DNA from: Catonia carolina
Taxonomy: Eukaryota > Arthropoda > Insecta > Hemiptera > Achilidae
Assembly: GCA_035578175.1 (NCBI GenBank)
Contig: JAQMRL010000003.1
Coordinates: forward strand, 26,608,672 to 26,672,671
Direction of reading: 5' to 3'
Length of the DNA stretch: 64,000 nucleotides
Of this stretch, positions 11,856 through 21,889 are shown piece by piece. The stretch's first letter is position 1; every line of letters begins with the position of its first letter. Both the position numbers and the translations under genes were made by a program. Under the pieces are notes generated by a model, which saw only the letters and a list, made by a program, of their open reading frames with translations, was not told the DNA's origin and did not search any database.

Positions 11856-12089
11856 TCACCTTCTGTATAGCCGACGATTAGGGTTACCTGGTAAATTTGT
11901 GGAAAGTTTAGAAACGCGAATTAGCGGGTTATCAATTTTTTCTTCTTTTCTGAATGTAGCAAACGCTACAACTTTTTCGTATGCAGAATAAGACCGAAGA
12001 AAACCTCGCAATGGAGGAACTTCGTAATTTTTTCTTGTGTTGCATTGCAATTTTGAAATAAGTCCGTATGGAAATCTGTATCGCACATA
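11856..12089 (-). CDS. Unrecognised small ORF
   Basis: An ATG-initiated minus-strand frame of about 78-80 codons starts MANYVRYRFPYGLISKLQCN and ends in NRRLYRR. The composition is more protein-like than neighbouring frames (basic, mixed residues, not poly-Asn/Lys), but no domain, signal peptide or homologue is recognised. It may be a fragment of a decayed element or chance. It lies just upstream of the LTR element insertion with no visible link to it. Confidence 0.2.
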   Translation of the reverse strand, partial: YVRYRFPYGLISKLQCNTRKNYEVPPLRGFLRSYSAYEKVVAFATFRKEEKIDNPLIRVSKLSTNLPGNPNRRLYRR

Positions 12090-12729
12090 ATTAGCCATTA
12101 ATTATGTTGCTAATAAATTAATGTATTTAAAAAAAAGCAAAAAAATAGTTTATTTTAAATATCCGTTAAAAATAATCGTTGTAAAAATAAAAGGAAACAA
12201 TCAATTTAGTGTAACCGTTAGCTTGTAGAATATCAGTCTATTCTACATAACATCGTAGTTAATATTCAATATATTGTTGGATTTTAATAAAAAGAAATAA
12301 TTTCAAATAATAATCAAATATAAATAATTTCTAATAAAATTTAAATTATTCTGAATTAAAACTAAATATATCAAGATAAATTATAAGAAGAAAATATTTA
12401 ATTTTAAATAATAATCCAGAAGCCAAATATCTAAACTTGAAACAAGAAAACAAAAGATAGTATATTTTAAATTAAAAATTTGAACCAATTAGAAAAGATT
12501 TAAAAGAAATTACAAGAATATCAAGATTTAATTTAATTATGGAACCAACTGAAACAATTTTGATTATTTTAAAATATGCAGATAAAATTTAAAAAAATTT
12601 GTTAAAAACTATAAAACCAAGTGCAACAATGCATCGACGCCCCATTTGATTTCCGATCAATGGATGGACAAGAAGGAACAAGAGGACTGCAAGCAATTCG
12701 TAATTATATTCATTTTCTATAACTGAGCT

Positions 12730-13836
12730 TGTAGCGTTCACTACAGCTACGCTACATAAACTGGGTTAGAAATAAATTAACACAAATATATTTTAGTTTT
12801 AAATGCTTTTAATTTCTACTTGATAAATGATTCTATGAATATTGAATTTAACAATAAATTGACTCTACTTTTTTATTTAATATAATATCTCAGGGATTTG
12901 AATTTATTATTATTTGAGTATAAAAATTTTATTTTACTGCAATAATGAAAATCTTAACCTAAACAAAAATTACAAATAGATCTTTAAATTTTAATTAAAT
13001 TGAATACTGGTCTTTATTGATTAATTATTAAAATTTTATAGATGATTTATGAATATTGTTTATCGATCATACCGGTTGTTTAATTCACGAAGTTTGCTGT
13101 ATTAATTGTATTGTTGAGTTTATGAATATGGCGTCCTAATAGTATTTGAATTCTTGAAATTTTACATTGACTTCTTTAAATAAATTTTGAAAGTTCGTGT
13201 GAAATAAATAATAATTATGATTTCTTACTTGTTACTCTACTCATTTTTATATAATATGTTAGTCTTCTTTGAAATTTTACTTGATATTTCTAATTTTTAA
13301 TTGGAGCTCGTTACAGTGTGGTCATCTCATCAATCGTCTCGTCCCGCACCGACGCTTTGGCCGGATCTAACTTTCATCACTTTAGATTTTAAAATTTGAT
13401 TAATAATTTTTTATTGTTCGTAAAAATTCAAATTATTGTTTTAAACGACGTTATTTATTTTATTATAATCATTCACATCTCTTATTTAATTGTTCATCTC
13501 CGTTTTTTGATTCTTTAATTATTTTAACAATACACAATTTAGTTACACTTTTGACTCACGCCAACTTGATTTGAATCTCGCTGTTGTTTAAATATAATCA
13601 TATAAATTTTATCAATATTGATGATTAACTGGTATGAATAATTAAATACAGAATATAATTTAGATTATGCCAGTATTATTAATTTACAAAATTTATTCAT
13701 ATTATTAAAAGAAATATTATAAATATATACCAAGTATATCTTGATAATAGTTTTACTTGTTATTAAAAATGTAGTGGTTAAACTGATCTGTGCGACCGTG
13801 ACCAATAATCCAAATATAGGTCAATGTCATGCTACA
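12730..13836 (-). repeat. 3' LTR of the gypsy-type element
   Basis: 1107 bp, TGTAGC...GCTACA ends, aligned without gaps to the 17877-18983 copy. The only difference noticed is T at 12943 against C at 18090. Confidence 0.95.
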
Positions 13837-13849
13837 TTTATTCCCCCAC
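13837..13849 (-). promoter_or_regulatory. Polypurine tract
   Basis: Read on the minus strand, GTGGGGGAATAAA lies immediately before the TGTAGC start of the 3' LTR, where plus-strand DNA priming is expected. Confidence 0.75.
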
Positions 13850-15030
13850 TATATTAAAAAAAAAATTAGTTTTATTTTTAAATAAAAAAATTTTTTTTTA
13901 AATTTTAAATTATTAAACCATAAAAAATATACATTGAATTCAAATTACGTACTTAATATCTACAATTTTGTTTATTGAGTATCATTTATTGTTTATAAAC
14001 TAACTCTTAAGATTACTTACGAAAACTATAAATTGTGAACATGAAATTTTATTTAAGTGTTGTTATGTGAAGATCTATTAGTGTCTATTGGTTTTGGTTT
14101 AATAGAAATAATTGATAAAGTACCTATAGATATACAAATAAAAAAAAAATAAACTGTAACACACTGATTGTTTTCTTAATCAGCTGATACTTAAAATAAC
14201 AAAAATAAATACTTTATATTTATTACCATTCCTCCTTGGAATTTTTAATTTAATTATAAATATAAACATTTAAATGAACAAACATAACATATAAATACTT
14301 AATACTACCTAAGAAACAAAAATAATCACTTTGTAAATAAACATATAAAATTAGGTTATGTCACATCTTGACATATTAGTATTTCCCTAATATTTAAAAT
14401 AATAAACCTTCTTTTGTAATTTTACTTATAGACTAACATAATGACATTATTTTACTTAAGTTCTATGAATTTCAACTCATTCTGTTGACTTATATTAATA
14501 TGAAGTGAAAATTTCCAAATTAATTTGGCCTACATTATGTAACATGTTCCTGTCATAATGAACAAACAATCAAACACCTATTCTGTTATAATTTTCAATT
14601 AAATATGCTTTAAATAGCTAAATTAAAGAGTGTTTTAATATTAAACTTAATTTCAATTCAACTTATAACGATTTATACGCATTATTATTGTACAAAATCA
14701 GATAATCCGACGATTTATGACAAACATGTAAAATATCTTAATTTTAATAGTATGTTTATAAATTTACACTTCTACTATACATAATATTAAACTTTTAAAA
14801 TAAATAAATGAAGATAATTACTCAATGTTAATAAATTATACCTTTTAAATTCATAATATACAAAAATAAAATAAAATCTACTTCTGATACATACTTGTCA
14901 GCTTAGGTTATAAATTAAATAAATTATCTTTGCAGTTTATTTGTTACATTATTCTGCTTAACATATTAACTTATTTTTAAATATACAATCTATGTATAAT
15001 TTAATACTTCTATTTATTGTTTCAGGTTAA
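13850..15030 (-). other. Non-coding 3' interior of the LTR element
   Basis: About 1.2 kb of AT-rich sequence between the pol stop and the polypurine tract. No open frame of interest and no envelope-like protein is seen. Confidence 0.5.
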
Positions 15031-16581
15031 TTACTTGTCTTCATTTACCTCAAATTCAGGTTTAATATACTTAGTCAGCTTACTAACATGAAAATGTCCA
15101 ATTATTTTATTTGATTTGATATCGCCTATTTCATAAGTACTGTTCCCAAATTTTTTCAGAATTCTATAAGGTCCTGCCTTTAAAATATAAAATTTACTGA
15201 TCACTTTATCAATCAATGATGACTTATGATCTAATCTTAAATACACTAGATCATTAATCTCAAAATACACAAATTTTGTATGTTTTTTATCAAAACATTT
15301 CCTATTCTGCTCTGCTCGTTTAATTATTTTTTCAGAAGCTATTTTCAAGTTTATTTGATACTGTAATTCTTTGTTTTCATGAACAGATTTATCTGTTATT
15401 TGTGAAATATACTTGTTCCAAAATCTATCACTTTTCTGACCAAAATGTAAATAATATGGTGTGAAATTAGTCACATCATTTTCTGAGTTATTGATTGCTT
15501 CTACAACAAAATCAAGATATTTAATCCAGTGGGTGTGTTTGTCAAAGATACAAGTTCTAAGTAAATCTATAATTCTTTTATTGTATCGTTCAACTGGGTT
15601 TGAATTAGGATGTCGTATTGAAGATAACACATGTTTAATACCACGATTAATTAAAAATTCTTTCCAATTCTTACTAATAAATTGTGTTCCATGATCTGTC
15701 AAAATTCTGTTAACATTACCATGTTTTTCTAAATACATACCCAATTTCCTAATAGTACTTAAGGTATTAGCTTTTCTTAAAGGATAAACAGTTACTAATT
15801 TACTAAAACAATCTACAATAACTAGTATGTAGGTAAAATTACCTTTAGACCTAGGTATCGGACCAATAAAATCTATACTGATTAACTCATTGCATTTATC
15901 TACAGTTATATGGCCTAATGGTGCTAGATTTATAAAATTATCATACTTGCATTTTTGACACACTTCACAAGTTCTAATTAAGCTTTTAATAATCTTGTGC
16001 ATTCCCTTAAAAATAAAACTTTCAAATAACATTTTAAATAATTTTCTACTACCTAAATGTGAATACCTTAAGTGTGTTTGCCAAATTAAAATCTTGTACA
16101 TTGAATTAGGTATCATTATTTTATAATCATTATGAACTAACTTATATAAAACATTATCATGAATATAATAAACAGATTTTAAATTTTGAATAACATTATT
16201 ATTTTCTGATTTATTAGTGAGTTTATCGATAATTTCTTTCAATTTAGGATCTTCTGTTTGTAACTTCCCTATATTTTTAAACATATTAATTAATTTTTTA
16301 TCTACAATGAATTTAAATGAAGCTAATCTAAATGTTTGTATCTTTTCTACCTGTTTGCTTTGAAAATTTCTGCTTAGAATATCAGCTATCTTATTATCTG
16401 TTCCTTTACAGTGTTGTATATTCAAATCATAGTTTTGTAATTTAAGTATCCATTTAGTTAATCTTGAATTTAAAAATTTACATGTGTTTAAATGTGTTAA
16501 AGCAAAATTATCTACAAAAACATTTACTTTATAACCTATCACATAACATCTAACCTTCTCTAAACACCAAACTAAATAATC
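15031..16581 (-). CDS. Truncated gypsy pol: RNase H C-terminus plus integrase
   Basis: The open frame starts after a TAA at 16582-16584; the GTG at 16540-16542 is only the first bacterial-type start. Numbering from that GTG, residues 1-59 are the end of RNase H (VFVDNFALTHL, ADILSRN). The integrase zinc domain is H157-x4-H162 with C192-x2-C195. The catalytic residues are D224 (SIDFIGP), D283 (LTDHGTQF) and E318 (NPVERYN), with 34 residues between the last two. A GPY module (AGPYRILKKF, about 456-465) and HVSKLTKY close the protein. It has no stops over 517 codons. The gag-like stop is at 16589-16591, 8 bases upstream of this open frame and in a different frame, so the deletion that removed protease, RT and most of RNase H probably ends at about 16582-16600. 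It needs partner proteins in trans. Translation probably relied on the missing upstream pol or on frameshifting. Confidence 0.88.
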   Translation of the reverse strand, partial: DYLVWCLEKVRCYVIGYKVNVFVDNFALTHLNTCKFLNSRLTKWILKLQNYDLNIQHCKGTDNKIADILSRNFQSKQVEKIQTFRLASFKFIVDKKLINMFKNIGKLQTEDPKLKEIIDKLTNKSENNNVIQNLKSVYYIHDNVLYKLVHNDYKIMIPNSMYKILIWQTHLRYSHLGSRKLFKMLFESFIFKGMHKIIKSLIRTCEVCQKCKYDNFINLAPLGHITVDKCNELISIDFIGPIPRSKGNFTYILVIVDCFSKLVTVYPLRKANTLSTIRKLGMYLEKHGNVNRILTDHGTQFISKNWKEFLINRGIKHVLSSIRHPNSNPVERYNKRIIDLLRTCIFDKHTHWIKYLDFVVEAINNSENDVTNFTPYYLHFGQKSDRFWNKYISQITDKSVHENKELQYQINLKIASEKIIKRAEQNRKCFDKKHTKFVYFEINDLVYLRLDHKSSLIDKVISKFYILKAGPYRILKKFGNSTYEIGDIKSNKIIGHFHVSKLTKYIKPEFEVNEDK

Positions 16582-16588
16582 TTAATAT

Positions 16589-17683
16589 CTAACCTGGCCT
16601 ATCTTTATACCGATTTATCACATCTATTCTTTCATCAAGTTTATTTGTAGCTAATTTATTTCTAATGCTTGTTACTTTATAATTATTTCCATTCTCAAGG
16701 TTTTGATTTCTGTTTTTTATTTGATTATTATTGTTACAATGTGTCCTGCTACTATTCTTATTGTAAGGATTATACCTAAACTTATTATATTTCCTTGTTA
16801 GTTGATTATTTTGATAATTATTATTATGCTTATTAGGATAACTATATTCCCATTTATTATTGACATACCTCTGGTTCATTATTTTCATATTTGTTTTGTT
16901 AATATATTTATTTACTTCTTTGTTCCATTGTAACTCTTTGAGTTTTTCATTTGTACTTATTGTTGTTTCACCTACTTCATTATTATCTATATTTCCTACT
17001 AAATCTAACTTAAATTCTAATAATTCTAACCTAATACCTGTTCTATTCTGTTCTATAGCTTTGCTACTTTTATCTAAATTTTCATTTAATTCTACATTTT
17101 GTTTGCTCCTTTCATCATTTAAATCTGCTATCTTAGTTGTTTTCATTGTTTCATGTTTAGCTAGTGTGGTGTTTATATTTGTTATTCCATTACTTATACT
17201 TGTATTTATCTTACTATCTACTGATTTTATTTTACTAGTAAGTTCCTTATTAACTATACTTTGTTCTAAATACTTTTTATTTGCATCTGCCTTTAATTCA
17301 ACTAATTTTTCTCCTATTTCTGATTTCATATCTAACATATCTAAACTTTGTTTTTCCATTTTCTCATTTAAACCTATTTCTAAATTTGACATTTTATTCA
17401 CTAATTCTACATTTTGATTATTCATTTCTACTTTTAATTCTGACATATTTTTATTTAATTCTGACATATTTTCATTTTGTTTTTTCATTCTTTCATCTAA
17501 ACCTGATATTTGTTTTTCAATTTTTTCATTCATATCCGTACTTAACTTTAGCATCATACTCATAAATTGATCTAGCTTATCCTCTGACCTATCTCCCCTA
17601 TTTTCAGTATCACTATTATCGCTATTATCGCTATTATTATCCTGGCCTAATTGCCTACCAGACCTTAACTCTATACTAGCCAT
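16589..17683 (-). CDS. Gag-like coiled-coil protein of the LTR element
   Basis: 364 codons from an ATG at 17681-17683 in good context (ACCATGG); the open frame extends three codons further to a TTG, which I do not take as the start. Residues about 30-230 are a long heptad-like coiled coil with repeated units such as NENMSELNKNMSELKVEMNN. The C-terminal third is Asn-, Lys- and Arg-rich, suggesting RNA binding. No CCHC zinc knuckle and no recognisable capsid core were found, so the 3' part of gag may have gone with the deletion. The frame has no stops. The gag role is inferred from position between the 5' LTR and pol and from the basic tail. Confidence 0.7.
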   Translation of the reverse strand: MASIELRSGRQLGQDNNSDNSDNSDTENRGDRSEDKLDQFMSMMLKLSTDMNEKIEKQISGLDERMKKQNENMSELNKNMSELKVEMNNQNVELVNKMSNLEIGLNEKMEKQSLDMLDMKSEIGEKLVELKADANKKYLEQSIVNKELTSKIKSVDSKINTSISNGITNINTTLAKHETMKTTKIADLNDERSKQNVELNENLDKSSKAIEQNRTGIRLELLEFKLDLVGNIDNNEVGETTISTNEKLKELQWNKEVNKYINKTNMKIMNQRYVNNKWEYSYPNKHNNNYQNNQLTRKYNKFRYNPYNKNSSRTHCNNNNQIKNRNQNLENGNNYKVTSIRNKLATNKLDERIDVINRYKDRPG

Positions 17684-17850
17684 GGTACTCAATAAACAAA
17701 CTCAAACAATAATAAATAAAAATAATTTTAGGATTCTCTTAATGTTAATTTTAATTAATTTAGAAAGTAAAACACGATTTTAAAAATACAAAATGCCTAA
17801 ACGTTGCGGCGAAAAATTTAATGTTTCTACTATTTTTTAATTAATTAATT

Positions 17851-17869
17851 GCCACTAAGTTGGGAGCCA
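17851..17869 (-). promoter_or_regulatory. Candidate tRNA primer-binding site
   Basis: Minus strand TGGCTCCCAACTTAGTGGC, beginning with TGG (complement of tRNA CCA), lies 7 bases inside the 5' LTR edge. The spacing is somewhat larger than usual and the tRNA was not identified. Confidence 0.5.
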
Positions 17870-17876
17870 AAATTTA

Positions 17877-18983
17877 TGTAGCGTTCACTACAGCTACGCT
17901 ACATAAACTGGGTTAGAAATAAATTAACACAAATATATTTTAGTTTTAAATGCTTTTAATTTCTACTTGATAAATGATTCTATGAATATTGAATTTAACA
18001 ATAAATTGACTCTACTTTTTTATTTAATATAATATCTCAGGGATTTGAATTTATTATTATTTGAGTATAAAAATTTTATTTTACTGCAACAATGAAAATC
18101 TTAACCTAAACAAAAATTACAAATAGATCTTTAAATTTTAATTAAATTGAATACTGGTCTTTATTGATTAATTATTAAAATTTTATAGATGATTTATGAA
18201 TATTGTTTATCGATCATACCGGTTGTTTAATTCACGAAGTTTGCTGTATTAATTGTATTGTTGAGTTTATGAATATGGCGTCCTAATAGTATTTGAATTC
18301 TTGAAATTTTACATTGACTTCTTTAAATAAATTTTGAAAGTTCGTGTGAAATAAATAATAATTATGATTTCTTACTTGTTACTCTACTCATTTTTATATA
18401 ATATGTTAGTCTTCTTTGAAATTTTACTTGATATTTCTAATTTTTAATTGGAGCTCGTTACAGTGTGGTCATCTCATCAATCGTCTCGTCCCGCACCGAC
18501 GCTTTGGCCGGATCTAACTTTCATCACTTTAGATTTTAAAATTTGATTAATAATTTTTTATTGTTCGTAAAAATTCAAATTATTGTTTTAAACGACGTTA
18601 TTTATTTTATTATAATCATTCACATCTCTTATTTAATTGTTCATCTCCGTTTTTTGATTCTTTAATTATTTTAACAATACACAATTTAGTTACACTTTTG
18701 ACTCACGCCAACTTGATTTGAATCTCGCTGTTGTTTAAATATAATCATATAAATTTTATCAATATTGATGATTAACTGGTATGAATAATTAAATACAGAA
18801 TATAATTTAGATTATGCCAGTATTATTAATTTACAAAATTTATTCATATTATTAAAAGAAATATTATAAATATATACCAAGTATATCTTGATAATAGTTT
18901 TACTTGTTATTAAAAATGTAGTGGTTAAACTGATCTGTGCGACCGTGACCAATAATCCAAATATAGGTCAATGTCATGCTACA
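17877..18983 (-). repeat. 5' LTR of the gypsy-type element
   Basis: Partner of 12730-13836. It carries the promoter in the minus orientation. The C at 18090 is the one difference noticed. Confidence 0.95.
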
Positions 18984-18987
18984 AGCT

Positions 18988-20550
18988 CAGTAAATATTAG
19001 TAAATACTATTTAATAAACTTAAAGATTTCATAATAACAATTTTCAATATATATATTTATCAAAGTAGAGTCATTAGAATAATTAAAAGTGTAACAATAG
19101 TGTCATCAATAAATTCAATCAATTAGTACAATTTTCAATTTAAATTAATTTGTCAGATTCATTCGTTAATATATCATCTTATTAAAATATCATTTCATTA
19201 ATTCATTCATTTTTTTTATTTCATTTCATTTATCCACACTATTTACAAGCTCATAAATATAATTAATGGTACCGACATAATAGTGATACATTTTTATGAA
19301 TGTTTGTGTCGGGAAAATTTTAGTAAATGTTTATGTGGGAAAAAGTTCGTTACTTGTCTCGATAACCCATTAAATGTAAAATAAATGTGTCGGTGTTTAA
19401 GTAAGCAATCACTACACCATATATTATTTTGTACTTAGGGTGGTAATGGCTTACACGTGTCTTGTAATTTTTAACGGAAAATGACACCTTCGAAAGTTAA
19501 AAGAAGGGTTCTCATTGGTCCGACGTCATACATAGGTGGGGGGGGGGGTTGTTGTACCGGTATAGTAATGTAACTTTACATAACATTCTTTACAAATTAA
19601 TTTAGGGAGTAAAAAATTGCAGTCGTGTATTACTCGTCGTCCTGAATAATGACTGTAAATATTAAAAGAGAAACAAACTTCAGACTGATTGGCTCGTTTC
19701 CTTAAGTAGACAAGATATTATTTAAGCCAGAAAACTATTTAAAAATGTATTGTGAACGTGTACCAATAAATTTCATTTATTATTTTAGTAAAATAATATA
19801 GATATAATTATGTAACAGCCAATACATAACTGAGACAATATTATTATGCCTTATTAAAACAATAATTGTTTACATAGATGATAAATGTAAGCAAATAGCA
19901 TAAACACCTGTTAGACATAGATTTCGTAATTGTAGGTAAGTTCAACGGAAAACTCCCAGTAGCTGATTCCACTAAATGTTGATATAAACATAGGCATGGA
20001 ATTGCTTCGTTAGCGAAAAACGACAACCAAAATAATTTGACCACGAAATTTAGTTATAGCGGTGAAATAAACCCATGCTAAAATTTTAAGAGTTTTAATA
20101 AAGAGGCAGTTGGTGGCATGTTAAAGGTTTTGATCTGGACGATTAAATAAATAGGTCACAGAATTGTATCTATTATATTATATAAATACATCTGATATTA
20201 AACATAAATATTAGTAGTCGAAAATAACACTTGTTTAACGTAAAATAATTTTATTAAATGGTTAAGTACGGCAATAAATTTTTAATTAAAATGGCAGAGA
20301 ATAAAATTCTGAGAAAACTAATTTTGACTTTTGTTGACAACAAAACCAGACAAAAATGTTGCTTTAAAATGTAGTATCTCTCAACCGATTGAAATAATTT
20401 TTCACAGGTTTGAAATAGCAGCTATTCAATTTTGAAAACAATGAAAATGAAATTAAAAGAATAAAGGTGTTCCTCATTACCTACATATTTTTCGAAATGC
20501 TACGGTTTTTTTCAAAGCGCAATTTCGCTCGACGAGTTCTTTAGGTTTTA
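18988..20550. other. Gene-free AT-rich stretch
   Basis: No supported gene. Contains an 11-G run at 19538-19548. The frames are short and low-complexity. Confidence 0.3.
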
Positions 20551-20559
20551 GCATGAGTC

Positions 20560-20870
20560 ATAAGGGCAGCAGTATACTGAATAGCTTCTATTAATTCAGT
20601 TATTTAGATAGTTTTGTCTGTTAACCCTTTTTTACATTAACAATTTATTTTATGTATTTCCGCAGATAAACATCTGATGATGTGAGGTCAGGAGATCGTG
20701 ATGGCCATTTCACTCATCCTTGTAAATAAATAAAATATTCCTTACCGTAAGTTATTTATTATTAAATGGTCTCTTACGTCATTATGAAATAAAGTGGCGC
20801 CTCGTCGGACATTAAGCTGATGAGGTTGAAGGTAGAGTCAGTGGATTTTTGTCAAGAGACAAACAAAAAA
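20560..20870 (-). pseudogene. Remnant of a mariner-like transposase DDE core
   Basis: On the minus strand DEAPLYF then HNDVRDHL, and in another frame KWPSRSPDLTSSDVYLRKYIK, match the second and third catalytic blocks of Tc1/mariner-type transposases (QDGAPxHFxxxVRxxL ... WPxRSPDLTxxDxxLWxxxK). An IEAIQYTAAL-like tail follows. Frameshifts and stops are abundant and no inverted repeats were found. Confidence 0.5.
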
Positions 20871-21018
20871 ATTGAAAATGGAGCGAACTGCTTTCTACAC
20901 CTGACTTTTGAGCTGAAATAAAAATTAACTAAAGTAATGATATATTATTCGTTAAAATTTTTATTTATAGAACACAAACCGTGTGGCAGCATTCGGCGTG
21001 TATTAAAACGGTATACTT

Positions 21019-21337
21019 TTTTGTATAATTTGTGTACGTTGCAATCTATTCAATTTAGAACAATAAGCAACCCCATGACCCAATGAGATGAGGATGATGT
21101 GTATGACGTGTAAATGAGGTGTAGTCTTGTACAGACCTAGGCCGACCATTCCTGAAAGAGTATGGTTAATTAAACCCCAACCATCAAAGTGCACCGGTAA
21201 CCACTGTCTAGTATTCAAATCTGTATAAAAGTAACTACCTTTACGAGGATTTGAACCAGGAACCTTCGTCTCCGAAAATCAGGTGTTAAACAGCTGATTT
21301 TGGCGACGACTTTACCTCTAGACCAACCCGGTGTGTG
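21019..21337 (-). mobile_element. tRNA-derived SINE with 14 bp target duplication
   Basis: AAAACGGTATACTT flanks the element on both sides (21005-21018 and 21338-21351). On the minus strand the head has an RNA polymerase III A box TGGTCTAGAGG (21315-21325) and a B box GGTTCAAATCC (about 21248-21258). The body of about 230 bp is unrelated to tRNA and ends in an AT-rich tail. This family differs from the tRNA-Met-like SINE found elsewhere in the window. Confidence 0.85.
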
Positions 21338-21539
21338 AAAACGGTATACTTACATAGTTTTTCATACGTTATTTAAGGATTTGATTTAAAATAAGTATTA
21401 AGCAGGAGACTGTATTAACTGTGAGCGTATTAGATGGATTATATTGTGTACAACTTATAAATCATCTATTTATATTAGACCTTATGCCATACTTGTATTG
21501 TTATTTTTCAGATAGCTCTTTAGAGCGAGTAAAAACAAG

Positions 21540-21880
21540 ATATTAATAATTTCTTCATGTTTTGTTCACATTTCCTTTCTTCCCACAATCTTTTTAATTT
21601 TTCGGATCGTTCCTTCTCAAGTTCTTCAATGTTGTGGGGTTCACGTCTCTTCTTTCCATTCTCTCCCCCGAAGATTATTCTCTGCCTTTTCTTCTAAAAA
21701 TTTTCCCTATTCTGTATTTCTTCTGTGTCGATATTTGCATTCTTTAGGTCATCCAGTTACTACAAACATGCTCATTTGGTTTCAAGATTTATTAACTTAT
21801 TGAAGTGTTATTTTGCTATCGTTCGTTCTTGCCACACGTCCTAAAAATACAAGTCTTCTTTTCTCATTATATGGAGTATT
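21540..21880 (-). pseudogene. LINE C-terminal fragment (family with basic WEERK tail)
   Basis: The minus-strand translation contains KRRLVFLGRVARTNDSKI, then DDLKNANIDTEEIQNRENF and finally LEKERSEKLKRLWEERK. This is the C-terminal end of a widespread arthropod non-LTR reverse transcriptase family (GHxxRMxxxRLTxxI ... EERKxxHSERMKxxWxERK). The last 60 codons are open. Relatives lie at 40870-41290, 58490-58690, 60060-60706 and 63080-63800. Confidence 0.6.
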
Positions 21881-21889
21881 TTCACTTTT

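Larger units (their letters stand above)
12730..18983 (-). mobile_element. Ty3/gypsy-type LTR retrotransposon, young, internally deleted
   Basis: Two 1107 bp LTRs (12730-13836 and 17877-18983), each starting TGTAGC and ending GCTACA, bound a 4040 bp interior. The 4 bp AGCT occurs immediately outside both ends (12726-12729 and 18984-18987) as target duplication. Coding is on the minus strand, so the right LTR is the 5' LTR. Order: 5' LTR, gag-like ORF, truncated pol (RNase H tail and integrase), 1.2 kb non-coding, polypurine tract, 3' LTR. Protease, reverse transcriptase and most of RNase H are absent. The LTRs differ by only one base that I can find (12943 against 18090), so insertion was recent. 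There is no env-like ORF. Confidence 0.92.

Noticed and set aside
16860..17565. Long plus-strand hydrophobic frames
   Set aside because: They are the complement of the gag-like coiled-coil ORF and look membrane-like only because Asn/Lys/Glu codons reverse to Ile/Phe/Leu/Ser.
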